Shown here: piece after piece, positions 12,122-24,440 of the stretch
Layout of the letters: each line of letters begins with the position of its first letter
Numbering within the stretch: the stretch's first letter is position 1
Origin: Panorpa germanica
Lineage: Eukaryota > Arthropoda > Insecta > Mecoptera > Panorpidae
DNA: 64,000 nt
Direction: 5' to 3'
Assembly (NCBI GenBank): GCA_963678705.1
Contig: OY783204.1
Location: 23,012,759-23,076,758, forward strand
Notes under the pieces: model-generated
The model's database searches: none
What the model saw: the letters and a program-made list of their open reading frames with translations, nothing else
Told to the model about the DNA's origin: nothing
Translations under genes and position numbers: made by a program

Positions 12122-13619
12122 TAATGCGCATGTAACAAGTTTTATACAAAATAAAACCAAAACAATAATGATCGCAAAACCAGAACTTTCCAAGCGATCG
12201 GTCTTGCAGCAAATGAAACATTAAAATAATCGGTAATAATTTGACCCTTGAATCGACTGCATATATATCATATCGTTGTGTCGGATTGTTTGGAGTTGTG
12301 GTTGTGTTATTAGGGATGAGAGGGATGGCAGGCTAATATTAGGGATGTTTAACGTTAGTAGAAAGGTTTAGGAAGATCGGCAAGTGGAGGTAAATGATTG
12401 TACGGCCAATTGGACTGTAATGCGGTTATGTAATCGATCAACTATCAACCACATGCGTTGCCAAACACGCATGTATTATGTTACATGTTTTAACCAACAA
12501 AATAAATTCACTAAAAAGTTTATTAATATGTGTAAATATCTGTAAACTCTATTGCAATCTGTTTCTGAAAGATTCAAAGTTTTATAAAAATGTTTCTCGT
12601 TATACTTTTCTACATTTATACATATATATATATATATGCAAGAATATATAAAGAAAGGCTGGAATCATATTGAAACTGAATACTTTCGTATGCTTATCCT
12701 TTTATGTCGGTCCTTTTCGGATTTAGAAGGTTAGAAATAGTCTGGCGTAGGGTTTCTGAAAACCCGTCGAATCCGGATTCAATATTTGAGCACCCATCGG
12801 ATCCGGATTCGGTTCCAATGTGAGTCCATCCTAAACGTCCACTATCCGCTCAGTTCAGCACGACAGTTACTTAAATACTTCATAACAAAAACATTTTATA
12901 TTACTAACCTTTTTTGATCATAATTGTAATTATTGAATATAAGACAATATCCACTAAACATAGTAACATATATTTAAGGTTTTTTCTTTAAATAATAACA
13001 TTACCTCTTACGTAAAAAATGTTATCAATTACATTGTTCACTTTTTCATATTTTATTGATATTACAATTGACTTCTTTTTAGATTATCAAAATCGTAAGA
13101 CAATTTTAAAGATTAGTAGTGTCTTGAAATGAACATTGTACCATTTAATATCTTAAGAATAATAAAAATAAACTATTATTCGTTTTAGATTAAATATTAC
13201 CTGGTTTCGTTTAAGATTGTTTACTAATAATTACTTTTCGGCTATACTTTTACCTAACCTTAGCACAGATAAACTACCTTAAGTATACTACTAGTATTAT
13301 CTCTATTTTGTATTAAACATGTAGAATTTTTTGCAAATTATACAAATTAAGAACTAAGACAATTAATAATTAAGAGGTATGTTAATATTTTTTCAGATGC
13401 ATTAATTTGAATTTATTAAAATCAATTTAATTTTACAAAATAATTCTATTAAAAAGTATGTTATTAAAATTATTATATATAGAATAGATGATCTTAAGAA
13501 TTAGAATATCCTAATAATTAAATTAAAAAAAAAAAAATACGCGGAATCTGAACTCTTTTTCAATGTTATAAATTGTACTTCAGAAATATTATGAAATTTC
13601 ATTAAAAAAAATTTAATAA
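12122..13619. other. No gene seen; short direct repeat only
   Basis: Between 12750 and 12815 two near-copies occur, ACCCGTCGAATCCGGATTC and ACCCATCGGATCCGGATTC, about 32 bp apart. A degenerate TA run lies at about 12617-12638. From about 12880 to 13600 the sequence is extremely AT-rich and holds no frame of note. Confidence 0.45.
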
Positions 13620-14181
13620 GGGCCGGTTTTATGGTCTTTTATTTACTTCGGGGTTACGAAACCCCGAGTTAGCTTAGTTCGGTACTTATTTTTGTATCGG
13701 GTTTTATGGTCCAAATTTAATCCCGAGTTAGTTAGTAGAGACGTAAACCATATTTTAAGAAATTCGAATATTTGTTTACAGTTGTAAATCCATGGGAATG
13801 CAAGATTCAGTTTAATTATTGTTTTAAAAATGACGGATTTCTCAACTTAGTACTATATTTGTATAATAGATGATCTTCCTCATCATCTGTTATTGATAAT
13901 TGATTAAGGTCACTCACAAAATTCATAATAAACAATAATTTAATATTATAACCTAAAATATTATAATAATGATAGCTAAACTGGCTGAGATAGCATGATA
14001 TTTTATCTCTGTTGCACACTTACTCCGAGTTAAATATTATTACCTTGATTTATGACGGGATATCTTACTCCGTGATTTTAGTTCCGAGTTAGCGTTAACC
14101 CTTGATGATAAAACTCATTTTTCGTTTAATTCGGGAGTTAGCTATTTAGTTCGGTAGTAAGACGAACCATAAAACCGGGCC
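13620..14181. mobile_element. PIF/Harbinger-like deletion derivative
   Basis: The left end is GGGCCGGTTTTATGGTC and the right end, on the minus strand, is GGCCCGGTTTTATGGTTC, so the termini are inverted repeats. Words such as CCGAGTTAGC and GTTCGGTA recur in both arms. Inside, on the minus strand at 13816-14019, a 67-codon frame ends with SITDDEEDHLLYKYSTKLR, resembling the acidic amino-terminal region of insect HARBI1-like transposases. That would make this an internally deleted Harbinger element. GGGCC ends fit PIF/Harbinger; a clean three-base TWA duplication is not evident (TAA left, TAT right). The superfamily is an inference. Confidence 0.65.
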
Positions 14182-15122
14182 TATAAGTATAAGTATAAGA
14201 TTTTATAATACATGCTGTGCTGAAATTTTACACACACATTCTTCGTAGATGATAATGCAATGTGGTACATTAACACCTAGTTATAATATTTTAATTGGTT
14301 TAATACATAAGTCTCTCTAAAAAAATTTCATCAATTTAATTAATTTGTCATCTAATTGGTCGATTAGGTTTATCCAGTAATAAATGTAATTAAAATTCAA
14401 TAACTAATATATGATTGAACGAATTGAGCACGAATAAAGACCCTGTGCAAGTCCATCAGGTTAAAACCACCGCAAACCATTTCATTCATTTGCAAGAATT
14501 AATTCTATTAGTGCGCATTCCACCACTCCCCAATCCACAATCCACGGCCATACGAATCCATGGACAGACAGATAAACCGCAGAGGTAAAACCGTTGGGCC
14601 GTCGAGTGGGGGCAGGGAGCGGGGATGCCAATCCGTTCTACTAGGGATAAGCTTGGACTCAACATTGGATTCAACTGAACTCTATGTGAACCTGATAACA
14701 TTTTATCATAAGTACGTATAAATTTAAAGTGTAATCATGATGCAGAACGGATAGGCTCCGATAATCGCATCCAATTCGAAAAAGTGTAAAGTGAAATTAA
14801 AAAGACCTAGGTGTATACAGTTAAAGGAAAAAGGTAGAGAGAGAGAGAGAGAGAGAGAGAGAATTTTGACCATTTGCCTAACGCTAACAATCTAATAACA
14901 TTTTATTTTATTTTGGGTGGTCTTTGTTACTTTGTAATGCAGTTGTTTTTACTCCCGTAAACATTTCTACGGCAATTTATTTGCACACCATATTATAGGC
15001 CTTTTACACGATCAGATCAGATTCATACGAATGAGATGTATGGGAATAACCATACTATACAATACCAAAGCTTCCAAATATATACCATAACCATACCATA
15101 GGTAGAAAATTGGGTTGCAATG
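14182..15122. other. No gene seen; GA microsatellite at 14836-14862
   Basis: A perfect (GA)n run of 13-14 units lies at 14836-14862. The block 14500-14700 is somewhat GC-richer and apparently single-copy. The minus-strand 71-codon frame there (14486-14701) matches no family I recognise and has no supporting splice or regulatory context. Confidence 0.5.
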
Positions 15123-15838
15123 CATATTTCATACATACTAGCTTACCAAAAATTAATTATAAAGTTCATTTTCTACTTTTATTATTTTATTTTAATGTTT
15201 TTGCTATTTGGCACTACATTCTTGTGCCTTAACTCATTTATCTACATGTCATTGTGCTTAATTCAATTTTGATCCTTATTATATCTAAACATTCTCATTC
15301 CTTCCAAAAGAAAAAAAATATATCCTTATCAAAATAAAAATAATACTCCTTCACTCCTCCTGCTACTCTCCTTTCTGTTTCTACTCTGCAATTCCTTCTC
15401 TTTCCTCGGTCCTTTACTCTATCTCCGCTATCCACCTCTTCTCTTCACTGCCTCCTTTTAATAACTGCCCAATAGTCTTTTCGCTGATTAACTTAATGTG
15501 CTCCAATGTTTCTATCTTCGTTCCCCACACCCTGCTTGTGTGTCTGTTTCCTTTCTCCTCGTTTCCCAATCTGAATCTGACAATCCTTCTGATGTTTTTT
15601 TGTGTCTTTTTCTCTTAAGTATTCTGGTATCTATCTCTCCCAAATCCTTTTATATCTTTTGTTATAATTGCTTTCCTGTTATTGTATCTCCCTGTCTCTT
15701 TTCCTTGGCTCCTCTTCCACACTTGTGCTTTCTTCTCTTCTTTCATTTTCCACTTTTCATATATAAATTATCTTGTATTGCAGGGTTCATACTTACTAGT
15801 TTATCACAAGCTAATTACAAGGTTCATTTCTACCTATA
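15123..15838. repeat. Direct repeats bracketing an antisense LINE fragment
   Basis: About 50 bp at 15123-15176 (containing TTCATACATACTAGCTTACC) reappears at 15784-15838 (TTCATACTTACTAGTTTATC), including the downstream AATTA..AA.GTTCATTT.CTAC. A third relative is at about 57850-57905, with CTTACCACAAGCTAATTCCA. The pair could be an unusually long target duplication or an older repeat split by the LINE. Confidence 0.5.
15180..15783 (-). pseudogene. LINE 3' end, antisense (ARFRxGNEE family)
   Basis: The sequence is the reverse complement of the LINE end at 34990-35760: both share GGCACAAGAATGTAGTG-like and TAATAAGGATCAAAATTGAA tail words, and the pyrimidine-rich body here mirrors the purine-rich (Lys/Glu/Arg-coding) body there. 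It is decayed, and the 132- and 84-codon plus-strand frames over it are shadows. It is the 3' part only, as is usual for 5'-truncated LINE copies. Confidence 0.65.
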
Positions 15839-15940
15839 CGTATTATTTCTACGTATTAAATTTACTATTTACTTTTTCAATATATCTACTACATAAATTT
15901 TACAAATCAACTTTCATGTTTACTGTAAGTCTGTAATAAA

Positions 15941-17487
15941 CAACAATTAAAAAAGTAATTGAATAATGAACTAATAGAGTTTATTTGAGATGATGTTTAA
16001 TCAACAATTTTCCAGGGAAAACTTGTTCACCGTGGAAAAATAAAACACTTTGAATTTACATTACATACAATTCAGTTTACTTAAGAAAAATACGAGTATA
16101 AAAACTTTAAATCCATTATTAATATGAAAAGTTTGATGAATGGAAAACTAATAAAAAATATATATATATAAAAAAAAGCTTTATGAAAAGTTTGTAAAAA
16201 TGGAAAATAAATTAGGAAATTACATATACTTTGATCATAAAATTTCCATTATTGAAAGATACTGCGTTAGAGGGTTTTTAAAGTTCGATTTTACGATAAA
16301 TAAACTTGTGTTTATTTAAAACTCTTCGAGTTATAGTTCGGTGGGGTAAGATACACCATACTTTTGTGTATTGTATACGCAGACAACGATAGAACCGGAC
16401 ATTTTGAAAGCGTCTTACGGATATGCTTTACTAGCGTGAGACAACTGCTTCCGCCGGAAGCGGACAAGGGTATAGCTACAAGACACATGGAAAACTTAAA
16501 AAGCTACGTAAACATAAATGTTATTCTATGAGAATAAGAAATCAGAAAGATAATTCTCCTGAGTTATAGACCTCCTTGGAGCTCTTTTCTAAAGGTGCGT
16601 TTTCACTATCCATGAGATATTATCACTAGTAAAAATTCAGCAGCTACAAAAATATGTATTTCTCTTTAGCAGACACAGTTGGAAATTTCCTATTAATTCC
16701 AATTTAATATTATTGCTGGCAAAAAACAAAATATGTGTGTTTTTTTATTGTCATCAAGAACGAGGAAATGTCGAAAATTCTAACTACGCCACTGGCCATG
16801 CCAAGTGTGTTTCCCTTTTAATAGCATATACCCTCGCACTGTAAAATACTTGTTGAGTATCACAAGACAAGAGTGTACATAATTCTAACACTTAATATAA
16901 TTAGTGATAGTGAATCTCCGTCAAAGGATGGTTTTAAAGTGGTTGTGTCTCATCCCCTAAAACTTTAGCTATTCTAAAGTCACTCTTTAACTACTGTACA
17001 TATCTCACCACCCACTCACAACCCTGTAGGACCCACAAACCCCTAGAACTCGCGGCTAACTTAATTACGCTGTCGATGAGCGATCCTATCCGGCTTTCTA
17101 AAACTGTTCTACCACTGCCTAGAACAGTTGCTGGAGAATTCCAGTCAGAGTTCAACTAACTTTACTAGACCTAGGGAAATAAGTAGAATGACATTTAAAT
17201 TTGGAATTTTACTTTTCAACATAACATGTTTCCATAAATCTGTGTTACAAATATTGTCTAAAATATTTTTGGTAAAATATTATAGTCTAGATATGAATAT
17301 ATTTTCCTTAATCTACTAAATTAAAATTTATAATATCAAATCTTGTTATAATAGCTGAAAATAGGTAAAAATATATTACTTGAATTAGTTTGTAACTAAT
17401 GTAGGTAACAAAGGAACATTAGAATTAGCTTGCATCAAGCTATCCATTGATTTGAAGAGTAGAAGGAGGTATCAAATCAAACGTAGA
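15941..17487. other. No gene seen
   Basis: AT-rich with a TA run near 16160. About 16380-16500 and 16960-17170 are a little GC-richer and seem single-copy. The frame at 17128-17319 has no recognisable content. Confidence 0.4.
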
Positions 17488-17489
17488 CT

Positions 17490-17829
17490 ATATGGTGTTT
17501 TTGATTGTACGATTTTGGCTTAAAGTAGACTCACCGTATGCCACTTTCAACATTTCAAGTGTTTTGGAGCACTTGATTCCATTTTTAACCCAAAATTTAT
17601 AATGCAAACTCTTTGATCCATGTTTTTCGACAGGAGAAAATCGCCGAACACGCAAAACGCTTCTAATTTTTATGCCTCTCACAAACAAACTAAATGTGCT
17701 ATATAGCTAAAACTGTGAACATATGTTCGAGACGAGTGTACCAACATAACAAAATAAAAAAAACGATAATCGAATGTACGTAGCCCGCGAAATTTGAAAA
17801 TTCACCTTATTTTTTGAACAGACCTCGTA
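17490..17829 (-). pseudogene. mariner-like element, 5' end and transposase start, broken
   Basis: Read on the minus strand from 17829, the terminus is TACGAGGTCTGTTCAAAAAA, typical of a mariner inverted repeat beginning at a TA. About 210 bp downstream comes ATGGATCAAAGAGTTTGCAT (MDQRVCI), then an extra two bases shift the frame, and the following KFWVKNGIKCSKTLEML and VAYGESTLSQNR match the helix-turn-helix start of mariner transposases. The sequence departs from the family after about 17500, with no catalytic region or second terminus, so it is a dead, truncated copy. The 66-codon minus frame at 17488-17688 holds most of this match. Confidence 0.8.
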
Positions 17830-20689
17830 TGTATTAATAGCACAACGTCTAACGTTTCGCAACGTTGGAATTAGCGTTCTCACACTGTAAGCAACGAAGT
17901 CGTGCTGATACATACGTTTATTTCAAACCTGCGACTCAATCCCAATGTTTGAATTTTTGTTTAAAAAAATGGTGTATTGATATACATTGGTGGTCTAGAA
18001 TTTTCAAAAAATCAATTTTGTTTTTTTTTATATTTCGAAAGTATAGTCTTTTAAGAATATACTGTTAAATTTTTTTTAAGGATATTGCTAGTAGTTTCGC
18101 TTTTACAGCCGTTTTAGCATATATTAATAGCCATATAGCTATAGAGTAGTTTTCGGCATGGTGTTGTAGAAAGAAAAGAAACTATTCAACCAAATCATCT
18201 GGAATTTTAATATGTTATTCACAACATCATTAGGACATGGTCTACTTCACCGCCATTTTTAACATATTTAACAATATTTTTAAATTTCAAAATAGGTTTT
18301 TTTGTATGTAGAATTCACAATTGTGAAACAACTGCAATACACTCTGCTACTACTAATTTGATTACTATATTTAATATAATTATTTTTTCATGTGATTTTT
18401 AATACGATTCAGTCCTAGATTAAAACAGCAAAACTTTTCTGTTTTCAACTTGATTAAAAAAATATCAAACTTTTTAATTAATTTTATTTTCACAAACAAA
18501 CCCGTTGACCATTTTTATAATAAATTTTTTTTTAACGAAAATATTTAACTAATACAAATGATATGGAGTATATAATAAATATATGATATGATCTAATTTA
18601 TTAATGGAATGTTATATATTATAATTACATTCTGTAGTACCTGCTCTTTGGTTAGAGGATGCTTTGTTCGAGCAAGATGACCTCTTCAATAAGATGGTTG
18701 CCATGGAGATGACTTGTGGGTTTTAAGTACACTTGATTATGGAACCATTGAGAAGCGGTAGTACATGTGTAATTTGATACTGACAGCGGTCATAGGTCGG
18801 TTAATGTTGATGGCGTGCCATGTAGATATTCTGATGGAGATTGTCAAGCTTCATTAGGGTGGATCCAGATGCTGAAAGTAAAATTTATTAGTCAAATCAC
18901 AGTGTGATCTGTAAACGTATATAACGAATCTGGACATACGATTTTGTGTAGATTTGAACAGTGTTCATTTGTGATTGCTGTAATATCTGGACCCAGCTTT
19001 AGAGAATATTGTTACCTTCTAAAAACCTTTTCGAAATAATGAAACTCTTTTAATTATTAAAAAAAATTATGTAATATCAAAACCATTAACCCTCTCTCTT
19101 AATCGCTAGCCCCAACCTGACATTAATATAATTTTTTTAATAATTTCATTTCCTCTTATACCAGGACATTGTGGAATAAGAAGAAATGAGAAATGAACAG
19201 TTTAGGATTTGATTATAATTTAACTAAATTTTAATGGTTTTTCATTTTGAGATAATTTCCGGCCAAGTTCTTGTGAACACCGCAACTGTCTTTTTTCCCA
19301 AGACCTTCTGGAGAAAGCTCTGTTACCGGCTTATGCTTTAAAATTGCTGCATGATAAAATTATACAACATAGACAAAAGTATGCTTAATAATGTACAAAG
19401 GTTCAAATAAAATTGCTCAATCTATACTTGAGAAAAAAAGTCGCAAAAAAAGTGTTTTTTTTACGCTGAAACCCTAACCCCTCCCTTAAACTACGGTGGT
19501 ACTAGGATCTCTTTAATCAGTTGTGCCTATTTATTATTATTTATCTATTTTTATCTTGATATTTGGGGTTTTTTCCTGATGTGAAGAATTTTGGTGTTAT
19601 TTTTGTTGTGTTGATTTTTAGTTTTCATCTGAACTAGTAGATCTGTATTCAACTGTTATTATCTTTATTTCCATTCGCGTTATAATCGAATATGATATCA
19701 CAACCATCTTTCACGAAAATCAGTTTACATAAATACAAATAGAACACGTAAAAGACATTAAAATCTTATTTTCAATAATACAGCACACTGAAATATATCG
19801 GTTTTGACACATCTTTCAGACTTACAACTGCGCGTAATGGGATGTTACGCCGGTAACTGAGCATAGACAAGTTCGTTAGGGACGGGTGAGGTGACTGGTG
19901 GTGTTTGGGGTGGTAAATGGGTGAACGGTCTTCTTTGACATGGGGTTGGTTTTTATTCCGACCTGTAACGCTGTACGGTGTAACGGTGAAACGGTGACGC
20001 ATAGATCATATAACAAGGGTTCGGGTTCGAGTTCGGGGTCCGCTCAACGTTCACTCAATCAGAGTTCCCGAGGGATAACCGTGATATTCGAGATCCTGGA
20101 TGGTTGACATGTCTAACCTATTACACATTATTTTATAAATATAAGTAAAATGCTACAGTATAATATACTGTATTTCCTGTTTATATATTTCAATTAATTT
20201 TAAAATATAAAGCAATTTAAGTATTTGTTTTAACCCTTTTGGGTCCAAATGTTTAACTGTTAAACAAATCTTTGGAAATGTATTCAGAGTCTGGTAGCTT
20301 CCACGTATGATTTCCATTTAGGAAGAGCAAAAACTGTTTTGTAGGTTACCATACTACAAATTATTATTATTTAATTGTAAATGTCAAACAGAACTAACTT
20401 ATAAGGAAGAAGATACATAACATTTCTACATTTTATTAAACTATCTCGAGAACTAAAATAAAGTAACTGTCAAAGTATAATACACCTGACTTTTATGCAA
20501 CAATTTCTAATCTTTTATTATTTGACGGGAGATGGCAGCACCGACTTTAATAAATTTCGACAATTAAGGATGTACCCATATTGATTAGTCTAGCAAGTTT
20601 TAATTTTATAAGTTGTTGCTACGCAAATAAGAAAAGCCTGCAGATCATATAGAACAAATGCTTAAAACTATCATACGAATTCGTGGCTA
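17830..20689. other. No gene seen; tiny RNase H relic and one GC-richer block
   Basis: At 19153-19188 the plus strand reads LIPGHCGIRRNE, the HxGIxxNE signature of a retroelement RNase H, followed at once by AAATGA; it is a very short LINE relic. About 18640-18870 is GC-richer and apparently single-copy, with a 30-codon open stretch (18640-18726) I cannot identify. The rest is AT-rich. Confidence 0.4.
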
Positions 20690-20843
20690 TATAAAACTAT
20701 ATATAACTTATTCTTCTATAATGTATATAGAAATGAATAGTGTCAAATTCATTATCGTATTATAGATTTATATCGCTCTTATAACCTCTTTTCAGTATGA
20801 GTCGCCGCCGAACTATCGTGATTTGGACTATAGCTCATTCTAC
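20690..20843 (-). mobile_element. Inverted-repeat MITE, CGGCGGTGAC family, one arm
   Basis: On the minus strand it reads TTCGGCGGCGACTCATACTG, AAAGAGGTTATAAGAGCGAT and TTCTATATACATTATAGAAG, closely matching the left arm and centre of the 2485-2706 copy, including ATCTATAATACGATAATGAA. The second arm is missing. Confidence 0.75.
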
Positions 20844-23280
20844 ATCAAAACCATAATAACACTGCAGTTTACAATACCGTAAAAACACACAAACCGCTAA
20901 TACAACATTTAGGGCAGTACACACATGATAGTCCACCCTTCAAAATCAAATGCAGACTACCGAAAAACACAATTCTACATACTACACAAACATACATTTA
21001 TTTTTATATAAAATATCGCCACTACAAAATAGAACTTTTTACAAATTGAATTTGAATGGAGATTTTGTTATTGCATGCAACAGTTCTCGTAGCTTGGGCT
21101 TGTCATTTAATGACGACTGGATCATTGTCAGTCCGAATTTCACTGTTAAAATATTAGTTTACATTCTTATCGCCCTAAAAGAAAGTGTCTCCAGCATGAT
21201 GAATTATTTGCGCGCCAGAATCGAATTTTAAATTCTCGATCAATTTATAATATTTTTAGTGATTTGAAGAAAGCTCAAATTAAAATTAGGAAATTACCCA
21301 ATTCGAAATCAGTGTCCGCTGTCATTGCTACCAACATTGAAACCACTAGACACTAGAAATGACAAAGGCTAACATTGTAATAACAGTGGAATAGTGCAGA
21401 ATTACATTGCCTCTACGAGAATTACCACATTGTTCTTGACTCTTAAATGAATGAGAACAACGTACAAGTGATAGACGAACATGGGCGCTGAGGAGATTAG
21501 CTTATCTATCGTTCGCAGTGGCTTTTTGTTTGTGTTATGACTTAGACCGCTGCTTTCACTGAATTAAATGTAGTGGTGCGCAACTGAATTTCGTTTTTCG
21601 AACGTACAAAAATTAATTTATAAAAAAATAATTATTAACATGCTTTAAACACTAAATCATAAGATATAGTAGTAATAAAAGGGTAAAAGGTAATGAAAAT
21701 AAGAATATACCACTCTAAACTTTCTATTTCTCTCCTACAAATACATTGAGATATTCATATATGTATGTATAGAATTTCAATACATAAAGTGATGTAATTG
21801 CTCACAACTGATTGTGTGATGTGTAATTTTGGTTAACATACTTCTATTTGGGTTCACTGAGTGTAATCTTATTTTTATATTTAGAGTCCAACGAAAGATA
21901 AGCTTCTACATCTTCGCTGATCCTTTCCGGTTCTTGGTAAGTACTCCTAGGACATTTAGAATTTATATTTATAAAGTTAAACGTTTCAATAGCTGAACAG
22001 TTTAGATGGTATTGTCTTCCTTGTGCCTTGATCTTATTTAATCATTATTATTTTATTGCACTTTCTTTTTACCATTTTTATATTTTTATTCCAACAATCC
22101 TTCTCACTCTTTTTCCAAATATATCCACGTCTCCATCTTCTACCTCTTATCATGTTTTCCACAATCTTCTGAGTTATTATCCAACACATTTTCTTTTTCC
22201 CTAAAAATCTCCTCTAACCTAAGCGGATTGTAAAAGACTATATCTTTTGTGGCCGCATCCAGTCAGAACATGCCTATATTCATAGCAAATCTAGTGGTTG
22301 CCCATATGATGTATATAGGCCCAGTCACTTTTCTGTTTCTTTTCTTATACTTTTTGTTCATGTAGAATTTCTTGTATATTTTCTAGCTAGTTTACAAATG
22401 CTACAGCTTAAAATTTGACAATAAACATCACTTCCTTTAACCAGTAATTGATCTTAAAAGGTTCAGTCAACATCTAGAAAAAGAAATCGAGTACCGATGT
22501 ATCGTCTTAGTTATTTTGTTGTTGTCAGCAGTTTAAAAAAAATTCTAGTGTGAACACCACTACAAACAATATTTGTTTTACACATAAAATAGTAAAGTTT
22601 GGCAGTTTGAAGTAGAACTTTGATGAAGTCATTCCGTAGCGTAGTTTGAGTTAATTCATCTTCCAAGCAACCTGTGCTACAGCCACACGACTTCTACCAC
22701 CAGTACAGTCGTTTCGTTCTTCAAATGTTCATCAATTTTCGTTGTATACAACGCTGGATATTAGTGAATAAAGATATAATAAGGAACAACTCGCAACACA
22801 CCGTGTTAAGACGTAATGTTGAATGTTGTTGGATTAAATTAAAATCTGGAGTGAATGACTTAAGTAATTTACTAAACAAGAAACATTTATTGAAACGTGT
22901 TTCCGTTTATTTCTTGAAATGTTGGTTTAAATAGTGTTCATTTGTTTGTTACTTCAATAATGATTCTGTTTCATATACGAATTTGTATTATATTTCATAT
23001 AAACATATGACACTCGAAGTTATTTAAGGTGCTGCATTTGGCTTAGAGAATACTCCCGAGAATTCCCGGAAAATATTTTTTATTTTAATTGTTCGTTCAG
23101 TGGCCTATTTCGTTGCAAGACGAAAAGTTACAATTAATATATCACTTGCATTATTGATTAATATATCCTCTAAACATAGTTAGGTACATTTAAAGTTAAA
23201 AAGATCCTATTATATTCGGAGTTGTCTCACTAATGAACTAGACGGTATATATGTTAACTGTAATAATAATGTATTTGTAG
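20844..23280. other. No gene seen; possible antisense LINE scrap at 22060-22205
   Basis: The pyrimidine-rich tract at 22060-22205 translates on the minus strand to a Lys/Glu-rich peptide starting RLEEIFREKENVLD, reminiscent of the LINE reverse-transcriptase region, but the match is weak. The plus frames at 20950-21231 and 22674-22934 (93 and 86 codons) match nothing I know and lack flanking gene structure. Confidence 0.35.
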
Positions 23281-23410
23281 TTCAAATTACTAGAGTTTGG
23301 CGGTGACACATGTTTAAAAGGACCGTATAAATCTGTGATACGATGGTAAATATATTTAAATTTATTTATTTAACGTTGGCTTATTTTCTATACCTCTTAT
23401 TATATAAATA
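23281..23410 (+). mobile_element. Inverted-repeat MITE, CGGCGGTGAC family, diverged
   Basis: TTCAAATTACTAGAGTTTGG CGGTGACACATG and then CCGTATAAATCTGTGATACG follow the order of the left arm of the 2485-2706 copy, with several substitutions and an indel. Confidence 0.55.
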
Positions 23411-23514
23411 TAGGTTCTATGGTATCGTGTGTGATATATCGCTGCCTAATAAGTATATAATATTTGTAAACTCTCACATCATCAATTAAGCTTTGACAAC
23501 AACAAAACCCAGAA

Positions 23515-23573
23515 AATATAGCTCTGGTCCGAGGATCAAACCCAAAGACACATGCTGTCCGTCACTGTGCCGT
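23515..23573 (-). repeat. tRNA-derived SINE head, diverged
   Basis: On the minus strand the head is GACGGCACAGTGACGGACAG, followed by GTGTCTTTGGGTTTGATCCT, whose second half is a near match to the pol III B box. It shares the cytosine/thymine-rich linker and head with the 43235-43320 copy. Confidence 0.45.
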
Positions 23574-23653
23574 CATAGATGATGATGAATTTTATCCAAT
23601 TCGTTCCTTAACAATCCTTTTTAATTGTATATAAAGAAATTATATTTTTTCAG

Positions 23654-23862
23654 TTTGTAACACTGACCAGAGATATTACAACTGTATTCTGGTCAGTTCT
23701 GGAGCTAACGATATATATTAGTTGTAGCTACTTTTATTGTAGTGTGTGTCACCGGCCATCGTAATTGATATATGGAGCTCACTGAACTCACTGTGCATAA
23801 TGTTCAGTTAATAGAAAATTAAATAAAAAGGAATTGACAATTTGAATAATAAACTTTAAATG
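23654..23862 (+). repeat. Dispersed repeat D, copy 1, left part
   Basis: GTAACACTGACCAGAGATAT TACAACTG and later ACTGTGCATAATGTT and AATAATAAACTTTAAATG match the repeat at 47735-48003 in order. The match breaks at 23862 and resumes at 24362, on the far side of a LINE fragment. Confidence 0.8.
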
Positions 23863-24361
23863 AAGGTACTCCAGTCTATGACATATTACACTTAGATTTA
23901 TTAGAATGGTATAAAAAGGGTATGAGGCAAATTCAAAACCAGTGCTGGACGCAAATAAGTAGCAACAAATTGAGATTGATTAAGGAAAATACAAACAAAT
24001 GGGAAACTTCCTATTAAAGCAATTGACAATTCGAAAAAATCTTCAGACTAAGAACACGACACACGAGATTTACGCACCAATATTTAATGAGTAAAATAAC
24101 AGTCCCGCAGTGCAGCAACTGTCAGACGCTAATAACAGTCCATCATCTCCTAATAACCAGCGCACAATATCAAACGCAAAGAACAAAACACACATCAGTG
24201 GTGAATTAAAGGACATACTTTCAAACAAAAAGTGGAATTCCTTAATGATATAAATATAATAAACTAAATTTAATTAAAATTAATTATCTTCAGGCGAATA
24301 TGACCTTGTTGTTAGAACCTTCGCCTCAAATTCTAAAATAAAAAATAAATTAAAAAAACTT
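23863..24361 (+). pseudogene. LINE carboxy-terminal end inserted into repeat D
   Basis: Frames across the segment give ISSNKLRLIKENTNKWETS, then RLRTRHTRFTHQYLMSK, then VPQCSNCQTLITVHHLL. This is the region downstream of RNase H in I/Jockey-like LINEs, with the Cys-x2-Cys part of the terminal Cys/His motif. Stops and frame changes are present. The copy is 5'-truncated and ends with an A-rich tail (AATAAAAAATAAATTAAAAA). The comparison with 47735-48003 shows it interrupts repeat D exactly between TTTAAATG and TCGTTT. Confidence 0.8.
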
Positions 24362-24440
24362 GTCGTTTGTTTGATTTCAGAAGCAACACATAAGTTTGAT
24401 AAAAAATTTACAATTCATGAAATGTCTTATATTTATATTT
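24362..24440 (+). repeat. Dispersed repeat D, copy 1, right part
   Basis: TCGTTTGTTTGATTTCAGAA GCAACACATAAG and then AAATTTACAATTCATGAAAT continue the match to repeat D at 47937-48003 after the LINE interruption. Confidence 0.8.

Noticed and set aside
15498..15896. 132-codon plus frame, apparently membrane-like
   Set aside because: Antisense of a LINE fragment; the hydrophobicity comes from pyrimidine-rich sequence.
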